A DNA stretch of 64,000 bases from assembly GCF_024171725.1 (NCBI RefSeq), contig NZ_JAMTCG010000003.1, forward strand, positions 124,001-188,000, written 5' to 3'. The notes below the pieces were generated by a model, which was not told the DNA's origin, made no database searches, and saw nothing but the letters and a program-made list of their open reading frames with translations. The DNA is from Williamsia serinedens. GTDB taxonomy: Bacteria > Actinomycetota > Actinomycetes > Mycobacteriales > Mycobacteriaceae. Shown here piece after piece: positions 1-10,144 of the stretch (the first letter of the stretch is position 1; each line of letters opens with the position of its first letter). A program made the translations under genes and the position numbers.

Positions 1-599
1 GTCGCGCTCTTCGACTGGCCGTAGGCGAGGAACGGGTCGTACTCGACGAAGGAGAAGTCCAGATCGTCGAACAACACCGGGCACCGTTGATGCGCCGACG
101 ACGTCACGACGACCACCCGCGCGCCGTGCGCATCGACGAGCGCGTCGTGCAGTCCGGTCACGAGCCGGAAGTGGCCGAGGTGGTTGACGGCGAACTGCAT
201 CTCGACGCCGTCCGGGGTCAGGGTGCGCTCGGGCAGCGCCATCACACCGGCGTTGGCGATCAGCACGTGCAGCGGCCCGGACCACGCCTGCACGAACGCG
301 TCGACGCTCCCGAGATCGGCCAGGTCGAGGTGACGCACCTCGACCTCGGCACCGGGGTGCGCCGACCGGATGTCCTCGCCGACCGCCGCGCCCGCCGCGA
401 CGTCCCGCACCGCCATGACGACGTGCGCGCCGCGGGCTGCGAGGACGCGGGCGGTCGCGACGCCGATCCCCGACGACGCGCCGGTGACGACGACGATGCG
501 ACCGGTCAGGTCGAGACCGTCGACGACCTCGTCGGCCGTGGTGGTGGCGTCGAATCGGGTCGGCACCGTGAGAGCGGCGGACTGCGGGGGGAAGGTCAT
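1..599 (-). CDS. Short-chain dehydrogenase/reductase, 3' end cut by the window edge
   Basis: About 199 codons of an NAD(P)-dependent SDR are present, read leftward; the C-terminus lies outside the window. The translated start is MTFPPQSAALTV. The nucleotide-binding motif TGASSGIG lies near residue 40, the NAG motif (IANAGVM) near residue 110, and a YGQSK catalytic Tyr-x-x-x-Lys sits at the truncated end. The ATG at 599 has a GAGGAG ribosome site about 8 nt upstream. The gene is divergent from a TetR regulator, and two similar inverted repeats lie in the 84-bp gap, so the TetR protein probably controls it. The substrate is not known; this subgroup (retinol dehydrogenase/WWOX-like) is broad. 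Confidence 0.85.
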   Translation of the reverse strand, partial: MTFPPQSAALTVPTRFDATTTADEVVDGLDLTGRIVVVTGASSGIGVATARVLAARGAHVVMAVRDVAAGAAVGEDIRSAHPGAEVEVRHLDLADLGSVDAFVQAWSGPLHVLIANAGVMALPERTLTPDGVEMQFAVNHLGHFRLVTGLHDALVDAHGARVVVVTSSAHQRCPVLFDDLDFSFVEYDPFLAYGQSKSA

Positions 600-620
600 G
601 GCGTCTCCTCGATCAGAAAA

Positions 621-635
621 CGTAGGGTTACTACG
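621..635. promoter_or_regulatory. Candidate TetR operator 1
   Basis: CGTAGGGTTACTACG is an inverted repeat with CGTAG/CTACG arms and a 5-nt centre. It overlaps the likely leftward -10 box (TACGTT on the minus strand) of the SDR gene. A near copy lies exactly 40 bp downstream. Confidence 0.6.
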
Positions 636-660
636 CTTCCTGGCGACTGTATCACCGAAA

Positions 661-675
661 CGAAGGGTGACTACG
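661..675. promoter_or_regulatory. Candidate TetR operator 2
   Basis: CGAAGGGTGACTACG matches operator 1 at 13 of 15 positions. The spacing of 40 bp is close to four helical turns. It overlaps the -10 box of the TetR gene, as expected for autoregulation. Confidence 0.55.
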
Positions 676-677
676 GT
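672..677 (+). promoter_or_regulatory. -10 box of a leaderless transcript (TetR gene)
   Basis: TACGGT ends 6 nt before the ATG at 684, so transcription should start at or next to the start codon. No ribosome site precedes the ATG. Confidence 0.55.
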
Positions 678-683
678 TGTGGG

Positions 684-1232
684 ATGTCCCCCGCTCGATC
701 CGACGCCCGCGCCAACCGCGAGTCCCTCGTGACGGCTGCCGCGGACCTGTTCGCCGAGGCCGGTGCGGCCGTTCCGCTCGACGCGATCGCCCGCCGGGCC
801 GGCGTGAGCATCGCGACGCTCTACCGCCACTTCCCGAGCCGCGAGGCGCTGGTGGTCGAGGTCTACCGCTCCGAGATCGAGCGGCTCGGCGAGACCGACG
901 AGGTGCTCGCGCACAGCGCCACCGCAGCCGAGGCGATGGGCGTGTGGACACGGCGTTTCCTCGCCTACGCCGACACGAAACAGGTTCTCGGAGAGGTCAT
1001 CCACGCACTTCCCGACGACGAGCGTCCCTCGGCACGGGCGACGGTGACCGGCGCGATCGACCGACTGCTCGACGCCGGCCGACGCGACGGGTCGCTGCGG
1101 GCCGGCGTCGACGCCGACGACGTGCTGCTGCTGTTCAGTGGCGTGTGGACGCTGCCCGACGACGATCGCCGTCGTGCGCGGGTGGACCGCCTCGCGGCGT
1201 TCGTCCTCGACGGGCTGCGCGTCGACGGCTGA
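684..1232 (+). CDS. TetR/AcrR family transcriptional regulator
   Basis: 182 aa, the usual TetR length. The N-terminal helix-turn-helix domain (residues about 10-55) is clear: LVTAAADLFAEAG, then a recognition region with RAGVSIATLYRHFPSREAL. The C-terminal ligand domain is diverged and gives no ligand. The ATG at 684 is chosen because the product then begins MSPARSDARANRESL just before the HTH and because a -10 box lies 6 nt upstream. It is divergent from the SDR gene, which is the likely target together with its own promoter. Confidence 0.88.
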   Translation: MSPARSDARANRESLVTAAADLFAEAGAAVPLDAIARRAGVSIATLYRHFPSREALVVEVYRSEIERLGETDEVLAHSATAAEAMGVWTRRFLAYADTKQVLGEVIHALPDDERPSARATVTGAIDRLLDAGRRDGSLRAGVDADDVLLLFSGVWTLPDDDRRRARVDRLAAFVLDGLRVDG

Positions 1233-1247
1233 TCGCCGCCGAAGCTC

Positions 1248-2390
1248 TCACGACCGCGCGGTCAGACCCACCTTCTGGAACTCCTTGAGGTCGGAGTAAC
1301 CGGCCTTGGCCATCGATCGGCGCAGGCCGCCGACGACGTTGCGGTCACCGAACGGCACCGACGACGGCCCGTGCAGCACGCACTCGAGGCTGGGGTTCTC
1401 GCCCTCGACCGCGACCTGCATCAGCGCGCCACGCGGCAGCGACGGGTGCGCAGCCGCGGCGGTCCAGAACCAGCCCCGACCGGGCGCCTCGGCGGCCGCG
1501 GCGAGCGGGGTGCCGAGCATGGCGGCGTCGGCGCCGCAGGCGATGGCCTTCGCGAGGTCACCGGAGGTGTGGATGTCGCCGTCGGCGATCACGTGCACGT
1601 AGCGGCCACCGGTCTCGTCGAGGTACTCCCGACGCGCTGCGGCGGCGTCGGCGATGGCGGTGGCCATCGGCACACCGATACCCAGCACCTCACCGGTCGT
1701 GGTCGAACCCTCGGTGGAGCCGTACCCGACGATGACGCCGGCCGCGCCGGTCCGCATGAGGTGCAGCGCGGTGCGGTGGTCGTGCACGCCGCCCGCCACG
1801 ACGGGGATGTCGAGCTCGGCGATGAACGTCTTGAGGTTCAACGGCTCTCGATCGCTCTTGCTGACGTGCTCGGCCGAGATGATCGTCCCGTGCACGACGA
1901 GCAGGTCGATGCCCGCCGACAGCAAGGTCGGCGTCAGCTCCTGCGCGTGCTGCGGGCTGACCCGCACCGCCGTGGTGACACCGGCGTCGCGGATACGCGC
2001 GACGGCCTCGCCGAGCAGCGCGGTGTCGAGGGGTGCGGCGTGCAGCTCCTGCAGCCGGGCGATCGCGGCGGCGGGATCCGGGTCGCCGTCGGCGATCTCG
2101 GCGACCTCCGCCAGCCGGGCGTCGGCGTCACGATGCCGCGACCACAGACCCTCGCCGTTGAGGACCCCGAGTGCGCCGGCCCTGCCCAGCGCGATCGCGG
2201 TGTCGGGTGAGACCACCGCGTCGGTGGGGTGCGTCAGGATCGGGGTGTCGAAGCGGTAGGCGTCGAGCTGCCACGCCGTCGACACCTCGCTCGACGACCG
2301 CGTCCGTCGGGACGGGACGATCGTGATGTCGTCGAGCTCGAACGTCTGCCGGGCGGTCCTGCCCATGCCGATGTCCACCAGGTCACGCAC
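1248..2390 (-). CDS. guaB3: GuaB3 family IMP dehydrogenase-related protein
   Basis: 380 aa, a beta/alpha barrel of the IMPDH/GMP reductase superfamily without the CBS pair. It begins MRDLVDIGMGRTARQTFELDDITIVPSR (shown in part) and has the phosphate-binding region VIADGDIHTSGDLAKAIACGADAAMLG. It lies 62 bp downstream of guaB on the same strand, as in mycobacteria (Rv3410c). The loop matching the IMPDH catalytic segment reads STTTGEVLGIGVP here, placing Thr where IMPDH has its catalytic Cys ([14 protein letters not shown]). The enzymatic role of actinobacterial GuaB3 is not settled, so I do not assign a reaction. Confidence 0.88.
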   Translation of the reverse strand: MRDLVDIGMGRTARQTFELDDITIVPSRRTRSSSEVSTAWQLDAYRFDTPILTHPTDAVVSPDTAIALGRAGALGVLNGEGLWSRHRDADARLAEVAEIADGDPDPAAAIARLQELHAAPLDTALLGEAVARIRDAGVTTAVRVSPQHAQELTPTLLSAGIDLLVVHGTIISAEHVSKSDREPLNLKTFIAELDIPVVAGGVHDHRTALHLMRTGAAGVIVGYGSTEGSTTTGEVLGIGVPMATAIADAAAARREYLDETGGRYVHVIADGDIHTSGDLAKAIACGADAAMLGTPLAAAAEAPGRGWFWTAAAAHPSLPRGALMQVAVEGENPSLECVLHGPSSVPFGDRNVVGGLRRSMAKAGYSDLKEFQKVGLTARS

Positions 2391-2427
2391 CGGTGCGCCT
2401 TTCGTCGGAATCCGCCCCCGTCACCGC

Positions 2428-2446
2428 CCCCGGGTCACGCCCGGGG
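2428..2446 (-). other. GC-rich hairpin between guaB and guaB3
   Basis: CCCCGGG-TCACG-CCCGGGG forms a perfect 7-bp stem in the 62-bp gap. It could attenuate or process the guaB-guaB3 transcript; there is no T-tract to argue for a true terminator. Confidence 0.35.
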
Positions 2447-2452
2447 CGACGG

Positions 2453-4066
<1,614 letters not shown>

Positions 4067-4208
4067 TCAGCGGCGGTCACGGTGGGATGACCACCATCGT
4101 ATAAGCCCCAGGCCACCTCTCCTGCCACGCCCGTGCCGACGTGCCGGGCGTCAACGTGGGGCTGTGCTCACGCGTGCGCGGAAGTGGCGCCGGGACACGA
4201 CCGCTGAC

Positions 4209-4214
4209 TACGGT
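4209..4214 (+). promoter_or_regulatory. -10 box of a leaderless transcript (DUF5319 gene)
   Basis: TACGGT ends 7 nt before the GTG at 4222. The surrounding TGACTACGGTTGTG is identical to the TetR promoter region at 668-681. Confidence 0.5.
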
Positions 4215-4221
4215 TGTGTGC

Positions 4222-4611
4222 GTGCGTGACCACCTGCCGCCCGGGCTGCCCCCGGACCCGTTCGCCGACGACCCCAGCGACCCGTGCGCCGCGCTGGACT
4301 CGGTGGAACCGGCCGCACCCCTCGATCCCGACGAGCGTCTCGCCGTCGAGGAGGATCTCGCCGATCTGGCCGTCTACGAGGCACTGTTGGCCCGTCACGG
4401 GGTCCGCGGCCTCGTGGTCGTGTGCGACGACTGTCAGCAGGACCACTACCACGACTGGGACATGCTCCGCGCCAACCTCCTGCAGCTGCTCGTGGAGGGG
4501 ACCGTCCGTCCCCACGAGCCGGCGGTCGACCCGTCGCCCGACGCCTACGTCACCTGGGACTACTGCCGCGGCTACGCCGACGCGATGATGCACACCGGCG
4601 AGGACGACTGA
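4222..4611 (+). CDS. DUF5319 family protein (Rv3412-like)
   Basis: 129 aa acidic protein of unknown function, well conserved next to guaB in mycolic-acid bacteria. The GTG at 4222 gives MRDHLPPGLPPDPFADDP, which matches my memory of the M. tuberculosis Rv3412 N-terminus; the frame is open further upstream, but that part looks non-coding. A conserved cluster CDDCQQDHYHDWDML (middle) and a Tyr/Trp-rich end VTWDYCRGYADAM suggest possible metal binding through two Cys and two His; this is inference. It converges with rsdA, separated by a hairpin terminator. Confidence 0.85.
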   Translation: MRDHLPPGLPPDPFADDPSDPCAALDSVEPAAPLDPDERLAVEEDLADLAVYEALLARHGVRGLVVVCDDCQQDHYHDWDMLRANLLQLLVEGTVRPHEPAVDPSPDAYVTWDYCRGYADAMMHTGEDD

Positions 4612-4624
4612 CGCCACGACAGAC

Positions 4625-4642
4625 CGTGCCGCGCGCGGCACG
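4625..4642. terminator. Hairpin between DUF5319 gene and rsdA
   Basis: CGTGCCGC-GC-GCGGCACG is a perfect 8-bp stem in the 41-bp gap between two convergent genes and could serve both. Confidence 0.5.
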
Positions 4643-4652
4643 CCCACGGCGG

Positions 4653-5519
4653 TCAGCCGACGGGCGTGGTGGTGGTCGTGGTCGTCGTCTCCGACTCCGA
4701 CGGCTCGCTGCTCTGTGACGGCGGTGCGGCCGGGGTGGTCTTCGGCGGGGTCACCGGGGCCCGCAGCAACATGCGGGGGTCGACGTTCTGCGACGTCGGG
4801 ATGCTCGGGATCGCCGTCAGCTCGCTCGGGACCGAGATCGACGGCAGGGTCGAGGGAAGCGGGAGCGAGCTGATCGCCGACAGCGGGTTCTGCGGGATCG
4901 GCCCCACCTGCTCGGCGAGACGCTGAGCCCAGTCCTGCATCCGCTGCTTGGCGTCGGTGCCGGACATCTTGCCGACGTCCTTCTGTGCGGCGACGAGGTA
5001 CTCGGCGGCCGCGCGCTTGTCGCCCCCGGCGAGGGCCTGCTCGGCCTTCTCCATGTTCGACTGGACGTTCGACGAGGCGATGGTGGCGCTGGCCTCGGAG
5101 CCGAACATCGTCTCCTTGACGTTCCACAGGGGGTCGCCCGGCTCGGCGTTCTGCGCGAGGACGGTGACCGCGCCGAACGCGACGACCGCGACCGCGGCCG
5201 CGCCCGCCACGTACCGCAGCCGACGGAAGGCCGTGCGCTGGGTCGTCGAACGGTCCAGGCGCGCGATCTCCGCCTCGACCTCGTCGACGGTCGGGTGCAG
5301 CGGCATCGGCCGGGCGTCGATGTCGTGACGCCATCCCGCGAGCATCGCCGCGAGCTGGTGGTCGGCGTCGGTGAGTTCCCACCCGCCGGGCAGGCGGTCA
5401 CGGGAGAGTGCGTCCAGCAGCGCGTCGTCCGCGCGGACAGCGGTGACGTCGAGCGGCTCGGAGTCCATGGACCCGTGGTCGCGGCCGGGGAAGGCCGCGG
5501 TGCGATCGTCGTCGGTCAT
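4653..5519 (-). CDS. rsdA: Anti-sigma-D factor RsdA, single-pass membrane protein
   Basis: 288 aa. The N-terminal cytoplasmic part (about 1-95) holds the sigma-binding segment (VRADDALLDALSRD). One transmembrane helix follows at about residues 103-122 (YVAGAAAVAVVAFGAVTVLA). The outer part has an alpha-helical DUF5667-like region (SNVQSNMEKAEQALAGGDKRAA) and a low-complexity Pro/Ser/Thr tail ending in eight threonines. Its start overlaps the sigD stop by 4 nt (ATGA), so the two are co-translated. In the family, RsdA binds SigD and is removed by regulated proteolysis; I infer the same here from position. Confidence 0.9.
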   Translation of the reverse strand: MTDDDRTAAFPGRDHGSMDSEPLDVTAVRADDALLDALSRDRLPGGWELTDADHQLAAMLAGWRHDIDARPMPLHPTVDEVEAEIARLDRSTTQRTAFRRLRYVAGAAAVAVVAFGAVTVLAQNAEPGDPLWNVKETMFGSEASATIASSNVQSNMEKAEQALAGGDKRAAAEYLVAAQKDVGKMSGTDAKQRMQDWAQRLAEQVGPIPQNPLSAISSLPLPSTLPSISVPSELTAIPSIPTSQNVDPRMLLRAPVTPPKTTPAAPPSQSSEPSESETTTTTTTTPVG

Positions 5520-6091
5520 CGACCCTCACCTGCTCTCGTCATCTCGTTCTTCAGCTTGTTCAGCGCCCGGTGTTGGGCCACGCGGACCGCTCCGGGAGTG
5601 CTCCCGACCGCCTCGGCGGTCTCCTCGGCGGACATCCCCACCACCAGCCGCAACACGAGGATCTCGCGTTGCTTCTCGGGGAGGCGGCCGAGCAGCTCCC
5701 CCATCCGGCGACTCGCGTCGGAGTTCAGGGCCAGTTGTTCGGGCCCGTCGTCGACGTCCATCGCCTCGGGGATGGTCTCCACCGGATCGGACTTGATCCG
5801 TGCGGCCCCCCGATGGGCATCGGCGACCTTGTGGGCGGCGATGCCGTACACGAACGCCATGAACGGCCGCCCCTGGTCGGAATACCTGGGCAGCGCGGTC
5901 ATCACGGCCATGCAGACCTCCTGCGCCACATCGTCGGCGGACAGCGTGTGCCGTTCGCCTGCCCCCACCCTGGCCCTGCAGTAGCGCACCACCAGGGGAC
6001 GCACCGTCTCCAGTACGTCGGCGAGAGCCGACCGGTCGCCCCGCCCTGCGGCGGCGACAGCGCGGTCGAGCTCGTCACCTGAGAGATTCAT
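5516..6091 (-). CDS. sigD: ECF RNA polymerase sigma factor SigD
   Basis: 191 aa. Sigma region 2 covers about residues 28-100 (SADDVAQEVCMAVMTALPRY, then PFMAFVYGIAAHKVADAHRG), and region 4 about 130-180 (LPEKQREILVLRLVVGMSAEETAEAVG and GAVRVAQHRALNKL). Length and context match SigD of M. tuberculosis, which contributes to stationary-phase expression. Co-translated with the downstream anti-sigma gene rsdA. I see no convincing SigD-type promoter in the 160 bp upstream. Confidence 0.93.
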   Translation of the reverse strand: MNLSGDELDRAVAAAGRGDRSALADVLETVRPLVVRYCRARVGAGERHTLSADDVAQEVCMAVMTALPRYSDQGRPFMAFVYGIAAHKVADAHRGAARIKSDPVETIPEAMDVDDGPEQLALNSDASRRMGELLGRLPEKQREILVLRLVVGMSAEETAEAVGSTPGAVRVAQHRALNKLKNEMTRAGEGR

Positions 6092-6251
6092 CGTCGCGTC
6101 GGGGTTCCTGCGTTACATCGCGGTCGGGGGACGTGGTCGGCCGGGGCAGCTGCGCTGCGGGTCCACGCCAGGGCGTGAAGGTCAGCTTAGCCACCGTCAC
6201 CATCGGTCTCGGGCGTTCCTCCCGGACGGACGAACAGCACACCCGCGTCCC

Positions 6252-7100
6252 TCACGTGGCCGGCGCGCCGAACCCGGGGAGTTGCCGCCGCAGCCGGTGT
6301 CCGAGCTGCACGTGCTGCGACCTCGCGCCGCGGCGGTCGTCGTCATCGGTGGCCAGGTCGGCGAGCAGACCCCACGCCGCCCACTCGAGCGGCCGTTGTC
6401 GGAGGACACCTGCCCTCGACGCGACGTCGGTTGCGGTCTCCCGTGCCGCGTCCCGCTCCCCCACCCCCGCCCGGCAGGCGGCGACGAGGAGGTCGGTCTT
6501 GAGCCGATGCCGCGCCGACGGGCAGTCGGCGGCCAGGGACGCCGCACGGTCCGCGGCGACCATCGCCTCCGCGGCACGCCCCGAGTAGAGATGCCACTCG
6601 GCCCGGACCCACGCGGTCCGGAGGGCAGGTCGGCCCCCGCACTCCCACCGCCGCGTCGGGCGACCCGCGTCGAGGACCTCCTCGGCGCGCGTCAGCAGCC
6701 GGCCGGACCCGGCGAGGTCACCGGTCCCGAGCCGGTCCGCGGCGAGCCCGGTGAGCGCGTCGGCGAGGACGGCGCACCGACCGGACCCGTCCGGCGCGGC
6801 GTGGGCGAGCGCCGCCGCCGCGCCGTCGTCGACGAGCGCGCATCGGTGGCCGCCCGCCTGACGACGATGCGAGGCCAGCGCGCACCGCGCCGCCGAGCGC
6901 AGCACCGCGTCCGTGTCCCTGTCGGCGGCGAGTCGTCGCAGGTCGGCGGCGGCTCGGGCGTACCGGCCCTGCGCCGCGAGCGCGATCGCCCGCAGCAACA
7001 CCTCGCGCGGATCGTCGACGAGGAACACCATCGACGGATCGTCAACATTTCGATCCACGAATTCACCGAATGCGATTTCGTGCACCTCCGGCGGACTCAT
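6252..7100 (-). CDS. Tetratricopeptide-like hypothetical protein (Rv3415c-like)
   Basis: 282 aa from the ATG at 7100 (MSPPEVHEIAFGEFVDRN). The frame stays open 24 codons further to 7172, but that stretch is AT-rich and unlike the gene. The protein is almost entirely alpha-helical Ala/Arg-rich helix pairs (ALAAQGRYARAAADLRRLA; AEEVLDAGRP; AAEAMVAADRAASLAADCP), which looks like degenerate TPRs. It occupies the same place between sigD and whiB3 as M. tuberculosis Rv3415c. No catalytic motif; function unknown, possibly a protein-interaction scaffold. Confidence 0.75.
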   Translation of the reverse strand: MSPPEVHEIAFGEFVDRNVDDPSMVFLVDDPREVLLRAIALAAQGRYARAAADLRRLAADRDTDAVLRSAARCALASHRRQAGGHRCALVDDGAAAALAHAAPDGSGRCAVLADALTGLAADRLGTGDLAGSGRLLTRAEEVLDAGRPTRRWECGGRPALRTAWVRAEWHLYSGRAAEAMVAADRAASLAADCPSARHRLKTDLLVAACRAGVGERDAARETATDVASRAGVLRQRPLEWAAWGLLADLATDDDDRRGARSQHVQLGHRLRRQLPGFGAPAT

Positions 7101-7566
7101 CCGCGACCCACTTTCGTCAATTAGCCAGAATTTAACCTGCGCGACACATCTTTTTCCGACCGTCCACGTCACCGCGACGTCACATGGTCATGTCATGGAT
7201 GTGTCGTGAGTGCCCTCGTGGGATGGCACGCAACCGAGCGTCACGAACCCCGCGTCCGATGCCGACGATGGGCGAAACCGCTGATGAGAGGCCACATCTG
7301 CTCGTCGGAGTCCGTGTCGTGTACGTCATCCGACCGACGTATTCGGCCTCGAATTCGGGGAAACGCACAGTTAACACCACTCCGAGGTTTGCGTATTTCT
7401 GGTCGTGCTGAGGCTTTGTTGACTCGTTTTCCGGCGTTGTCCTACCGTGATCTCCGACGGGCGGGACAACGAGGTTCCCGATCCCCGACGCTCGTTTCTT
7501 CGGAGCAGGTGCGCGGTCTCCGAGACCACGACCAACACCGATCTCCCGGCATCTCAAGGAGAGCCC
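7101..7566. other. 466-bp divergent intergenic region upstream of whiB3
   Basis: This stretch is distinctly richer in A+T than its surroundings and I see no convincing gene in it. It holds the whiB3 promoter and a leader of about 110 nt ending in AAGGAGA before the ATG. The left half should hold the promoter of the leftward TPR-like gene; I could not pick a reliable -35/-10 there. Confidence 0.6.
7419..7448 (+). promoter_or_regulatory. whiB3 promoter
   Basis: TTGACT (7419-7424) and TACCGT (7443-7448) are separated by 18 nt. A transcript from here has an untranslated leader of about 110 nt, in contrast with the many leaderless genes of this window. Confidence 0.55.
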
Positions 7567-7863
7567 ATGCCTCAGCCGAATCACCTCCCCGGTCCGAACG
7601 CCGACATCTGGGACTGGCAGATGAAGGGATTGTGCCGCGGGGTGGACTCGTCGATGTTCTTCCACCCCGACGGTGAGCGTGGTCGCGCCCGTGCGCACCG
7701 CGAGCGTCGCGCGAAGGAACTGTGCAACGCCTGCCCGGTGATCGCGCAGTGCCGTGAGCACGCACTGGCCGTCGCCGAGCCCTACGGCATCTGGGGCGGG
7801 CTGTCGGAGTCCGAGCGCGGCATGCTAATGAAGCGCGGGGTCGGTCGCCGGATGGCCGGCTGA
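7567..7863 (+). CDS. whiB3: WhiB3 iron-sulfur redox regulator
   Basis: 98 aa. WhiB proteins bind a [4Fe-4S] cluster through four cysteines; here they are Cys23, Cys53, Cys56 and Cys62 (CxxC at 53-56). The signature turn YGIWGGLSESER follows, then a basic tail (KRGVGRR) for DNA contact. The N-terminus MPQPNHLPGPNADIWDW is almost the same as mycobacterial WhiB3, a redox sensor linked to lipid metabolism that works with the primary sigma factor. The ATG at 7567 is set by AAGGAGA 6 nt upstream; the open frame further 5' is not part of the gene. Confidence 0.96.
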   Translation: MPQPNHLPGPNADIWDWQMKGLCRGVDSSMFFHPDGERGRARAHRERRAKELCNACPVIAQCREHALAVAEPYGIWGGLSESERGMLMKRGVGRRMAG

Positions 7864-7905
7864 GGCGGTCGCAGCCCTGATCGACGATCGGGGTCCACAG
7901 ACACA

Positions 7906-7938
7906 GAAGGGGCACCCGGGAGAACCGGGTGCCCCTTC
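7906..7938. terminator. Bidirectional terminator between whiB3 and groEL1
   Basis: A 14-bp perfect stem (GAAGGGGCACCCGG and its complement) with a 5-nt loop lies between the convergent whiB3 and groEL genes. Confidence 0.85.
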
Positions 7939-7955
7939 GTCGCGTCTGCGATCGC

Positions 7956-9635
<1,680 letters not shown>

Positions 9636-9663
9636 AACGTAAAGGGTGTTGCTTGCCGACCGG

Positions 9664-9963
9664 TTACTTGCCGACGACGGCGAGGACGTCGCGCGCCGAC
9701 AGGATCAGGTACTCCTCACCGGCGTACTTGATCTCGGTGCCGCCGTACTTGGAGTAGATGACGGTGTCACCCTCCTTGACGTCGACCGGGACACGGTTGC
9801 CCTGCTCGGTGACCCGACCCTCGCCCACGGCGATGACGGTGCCCTCCTGGGGCTTCTCCTTGGCCGTGTCGGGGATGACCAGACCGGAGGCGGTCGTCGT
9901 CTCGGCCTCGTTGGCCTGGACGAGGATCTTGTCCTCGAGCGGCTTGATGTTCACGCTCGCCAC
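9664..9963 (-). CDS. groES: 10 kDa co-chaperonin GroES
   Basis: 99 aa, standard GroES length. It caps the GroEL ring. The N-terminal [21 protein letters not shown], the mobile loop [18 protein letters not shown] and the C-terminal [16 protein letters not shown] are all present. First gene of groES-groEL1. A CIRCE element 130 bp upstream predicts HrcA repression and heat induction. Confidence 0.97.
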   Translation of the reverse strand: MASVNIKPLEDKILVQANEAETTTASGLVIPDTAKEKPQEGTVIAVGEGRVTEQGNRVPVDVKEGDTVIYSKYGGTEIKYAGEEYLILSARDVLAVVGK

Positions 9964-10092
9964 GATGTGAGCCCTCCACTTTCAGCAGTCACGGGCAGGC
10001 GTCCTGCCTGACCCGGTTGTCGATGAGTTCCACGCATGTGGCTCCGCGCTCGGTCCCGTCGTCGCGGGTGCCGGAACCGCACTCGGTGCCGA

Positions 10093-10119
10093 TTGGCACT
10101 CTATACACGCGAGTGCCAG
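10093..10119. promoter_or_regulatory. CIRCE element (HrcA operator) of groES-groEL1
   Basis: TTGGCACTC, 9 nt, GAGTGCCAG closely matches the CIRCE consensus TTAGCACTC-N9-GAGTGCTAA; the arms pair at 8 of 9 positions. A leftward -10 candidate TATAGA lies in the element, so HrcA binding would block the promoter. Confidence 0.9.
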
Positions 10120-10144
10120 CACTCAAGTGTTCTCAATGCCAACC

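Noticed and set aside
10121-10127. ACTCAAG next to CIRCE, possible HAIR element for HspR
   Set aside because: Only one half of the CTTGAGT-N7-ACTCAAG inverted repeat is present at the right spacing.
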